Below, in pieces: positions 62,434 to 64,000 of a DNA stretch of 64,000 nt. Positions within the stretch are counted from its first letter, which is position 1, and each line of letters begins with the position of its first letter. This stretch comes from Verrucomicrobiota bacterium. GTDB taxonomy: Bacteria > Verrucomicrobiota > Verrucomicrobiia > Verrucomicrobiales > Akkermansiaceae. Position numbers and translations under genes: made by a program. Under the pieces are notes generated by a model. That model ran no database searches, was not told where the DNA came from, and was given only the letters and a program-made list of their open reading frames with translations. Location: the NCBI GenBank assembly GCA_026397725.1, contig JAPLUI010000330.1, positions 1 through 64,000 of the forward strand. Direction: 5' to 3'.

Positions 62434-63840
62434 ATGAGCCCCGCCGCGCCAACACCCGCCGCCGACCCCTACGCGCCGCACAGTGCCGCGTTCCTCCGCT
62501 TGTTGTACCGCGCTTATTTTCACAACTCCGGCCTCGGGCATCTGCTCATGCGGCGCGTCTGCCCGGCGGGCCTCGGCCTGGCGGTGGTGCTGATGTTAGC
62601 CGGGGTGCTGGGCGTGGGGCAGCCGCGGCAGTCGGTCTTTGAGTTGTTTGCGCTGGCCTGCGGGATGGGCATGCTCGGGTTGCCGCTGGTGCTCATGCGG
62701 CGAGCGTCCGTGGCCGCCAGTCGCGAAGTCCCCCGCCATGGCACGGTCGGGGAACCGCTCCGCTACACCCTGCGCGTGACCAACACCGGACGCCGCCGCC
62801 TGCGCCGCGCCTGGCTCGCCGAAACCCAGCCCGACGCCAGGCCGGGCCTAACGGAATTCTCCTTCCTGCGCGAACCGGGCGAGGAGGAACGCAACTGGTT
62901 CGACCGCACCTTCGCCTACTATCGCTGGCAATGGCTGATGTCCCGCAAGCGGCTGTTTTCCGGTGGCGTCCCGCCGGATGAAATCAAGCTGGCCCCCGGC
63001 GGGCACGTCACCGTGACGGTGACGATCATCCCGCAGCGGCGCGGCGTGATCCGGCTCAACGATCTGCGCGTCCTGTTGCCCGATCCCTTGACCCTGTTTC
63101 AGCGGTGCCGCAAGGTGGCCGCTCCGCCCGCCACCATCACCGTGCTGCCACAGCGCTGGCCCCTGCCTCCCAGCCAAGTCCCCGGCAGCGCTCGGTTTCA
63201 AATCGGCGGCGAAGTGACCGGCAACGCGATTGGCAACGCCGGCGAATTCGTGGGCCTGCGCGACTACCGCGAGGGCGATCCATGGCGGCAGATTCATTGG
63301 AAAAGCTGGGCCCGCACCGGCCGGCCGATCGTCAAGGAGTTGGAAGACACCTGCTATCCCCGCTATGGACTGGTGCTGGATACCTTTCCTGCAGCCGGCG
63401 CGGGGGCGGTGTTTGAGGAGGCAGTGTCGGTGGCCGCATCGTTTGCCGCCACCCTCGACACGCGGGAGTCCTTGTTAGATCTGATGTTCATCAAGGACGA
63501 GGCCCATCATGTAACCGCCGGGCGCGGCTTGGCGCGGGCCGAGAAACTGCTCGAAGTGCTCGCTGCGGTGGAACCCGAGGCGGACGCCGACTTTGACACG
63601 CTGGCCCGCCTCGTGCTGCGCCATCGGGATGAACTCACCTCCTGCCTCGTCATCTTCGCGGGCTGGGATGAATCCCGCGCCGCCTTGCTGCGCACCTTGG
63701 TCCGCGGTGGCATCACCTGCGCCCCCATCATCATCGGCCACGGGCCGCCGCCAGTCGGCATCCCCGGCCACTGGATCGAGAGCGGGCAACTCGCCCGCGA
63801 CCTGCGGCGGCTGCCCGCCCGCCTTGGCCAGCCGTTCTAA
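62434..63840 (+). CDS. DUF58 domain membrane protein
   Basis: The start at 62434 gives 468 residues. Two hydrophobic segments lie near residues 38-58 and 67-87, then a beta-rich part and the DUF58 signature GLRDYREGDPWRQIHWKSWARTG, followed by the von Willebrand-A-like fold (ELEDTCYPRYGLVLDT). DUF58 proteins are the usual partners of MoxR ATPases. The function is not established; a role in envelope or complex assembly is likely. Confidence 0.93.
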   Translation: MSPAAPTPAADPYAPHSAAFLRLLYRAYFHNSGLGHLLMRRVCPAGLGLAVVLMLAGVLGVGQPRQSVFELFALACGMGMLGLPLVLMRRASVAASREVPRHGTVGEPLRYTLRVTNTGRRRLRRAWLAETQPDARPGLTEFSFLREPGEEERNWFDRTFAYYRWQWLMSRKRLFSGGVPPDEIKLAPGGHVTVTVTIIPQRRGVIRLNDLRVLLPDPLTLFQRCRKVAAPPATITVLPQRWPLPPSQVPGSARFQIGGEVTGNAIGNAGEFVGLRDYREGDPWRQIHWKSWARTGRPIVKELEDTCYPRYGLVLDTFPAAGAGAVFEEAVSVAASFAATLDTRESLLDLMFIKDEAHHVTAGRGLARAEKLLEVLAAVEPEADADFDTLARLVLRHRDELTSCLVIFAGWDESRAALLRTLVRGGITCAPIIIGHGPPPVGIPGHWIESGQLARDLRRLPARLGQPF

Positions 63841-63845
63841 CAACC

Positions 63846-64000
63846 AACTCCGCCGCCGCCATCGCCACCATCCATCCACCGCCCCGTCTGCTGTTAGGCT
63901 CGGCACTCCTGTTCTGGGGTGGCATGACCGGCAACGCGCTGCTTGGCCTGGTGCTGGCGCTGTGGGTGGAAGCGGCACATTGGACGCGGCTGCGGTGGGA
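63846..64000 (+). CDS. Start of a membrane protein after DUF58 (TgpA-like transglutaminase candidate, cut by window end)
   Basis: Just after the DUF58 stop an open frame reads PPPRLLLGSALLFWGGMTGN.. LLGLVLALWVEAAHW, the start of a transmembrane region. MoxR-DUF58 operons commonly continue with a multi-spanning protein carrying a periplasmic transglutaminase domain, so this is my guess. No ATG, GTG or TTG occurs in frame before the ATG at 63924, so the true start is unresolved. Confidence 0.45.

Overview
This 64 kb window looks like a chromosomal segment of a GC-rich member of the Verrucomicrobiota. I infer that from three things: very large secreted proteins built of autotransporter-associated beta-strand (PATR) repeats that end in a DPDGDG..N..EY..GGDP calcium-loop tail; a dense set of secreted, multidomain carbohydrate-active enzymes; and a MoxR/DUF58 pair of the planctomycete/verrucomicrobial type. 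The lineage cannot be fixed below phylum from this sequence. Every gene I support is on the + strand. I see no rRNA, tRNA, CRISPR array or recognisable transposase.

Layout. 0-11.6 kb: three related PATR proteins (the first cut by the window edge), the second fused to a GH172 (DUF2961) catalytic domain; a paired-hairpin repeat follows the first and third. 12-20 kb: stand-alone GH172, GH106 and GH78 enzymes, the last two translationally coupled. 20.4-37.5 kb: a second GH78, then a tightly packed series of LamG/TIM-barrel, GH32-like and GH67N-malectin proteins, including paralogues carrying deletions. 37.6-39.25 kb: a graveyard of GH106, FGGY sugar kinase and MFS sugar-porter fragments. 39.4-59.0 kb: a probable seven-gene operon (GH106, double SGNH, SGNH-toroid, GH67N-malectin, an unassigned TIM barrel, a three-part GH29 fusion and a transglutaminase-like giant). 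59.1-60.6 kb: a broken Gfo/Idh/MocA oxidoreductase carrying a phosphoesterase insert. 60.6-61.5 kb: non-coding repeats. 61.5 kb to the end: MoxR, DUF58 and the start of a membrane protein.

How the genes may work together. Two GH106 and two GH78 alpha-L-rhamnosidases, a GH29 alpha-L-fucosidase, GH67-like proteins, GH172 enzymes and SGNH esterases point to extracellular or periplasmic dismantling of a rhamnose-rich, acylated heteropolysaccharide. This is inference. I see no SusC/D pair, sulfatase, polysaccharide lyase or intact transporter.

The most interesting signals are: (1) a conserved upstream cassette at four or five places in the locus, at three of them joined to a hairpin leader with a compensatory base-pair change; (2) many genes that are chimeras or internal-deletion products joining pieces of different carbohydrate-active enzymes; (3) a TCTA tetranucleotide tract inside the translation start region of a 1.4-1.5 kb-residue-scale protein gene at 54.8 kb, which could phase-vary it.
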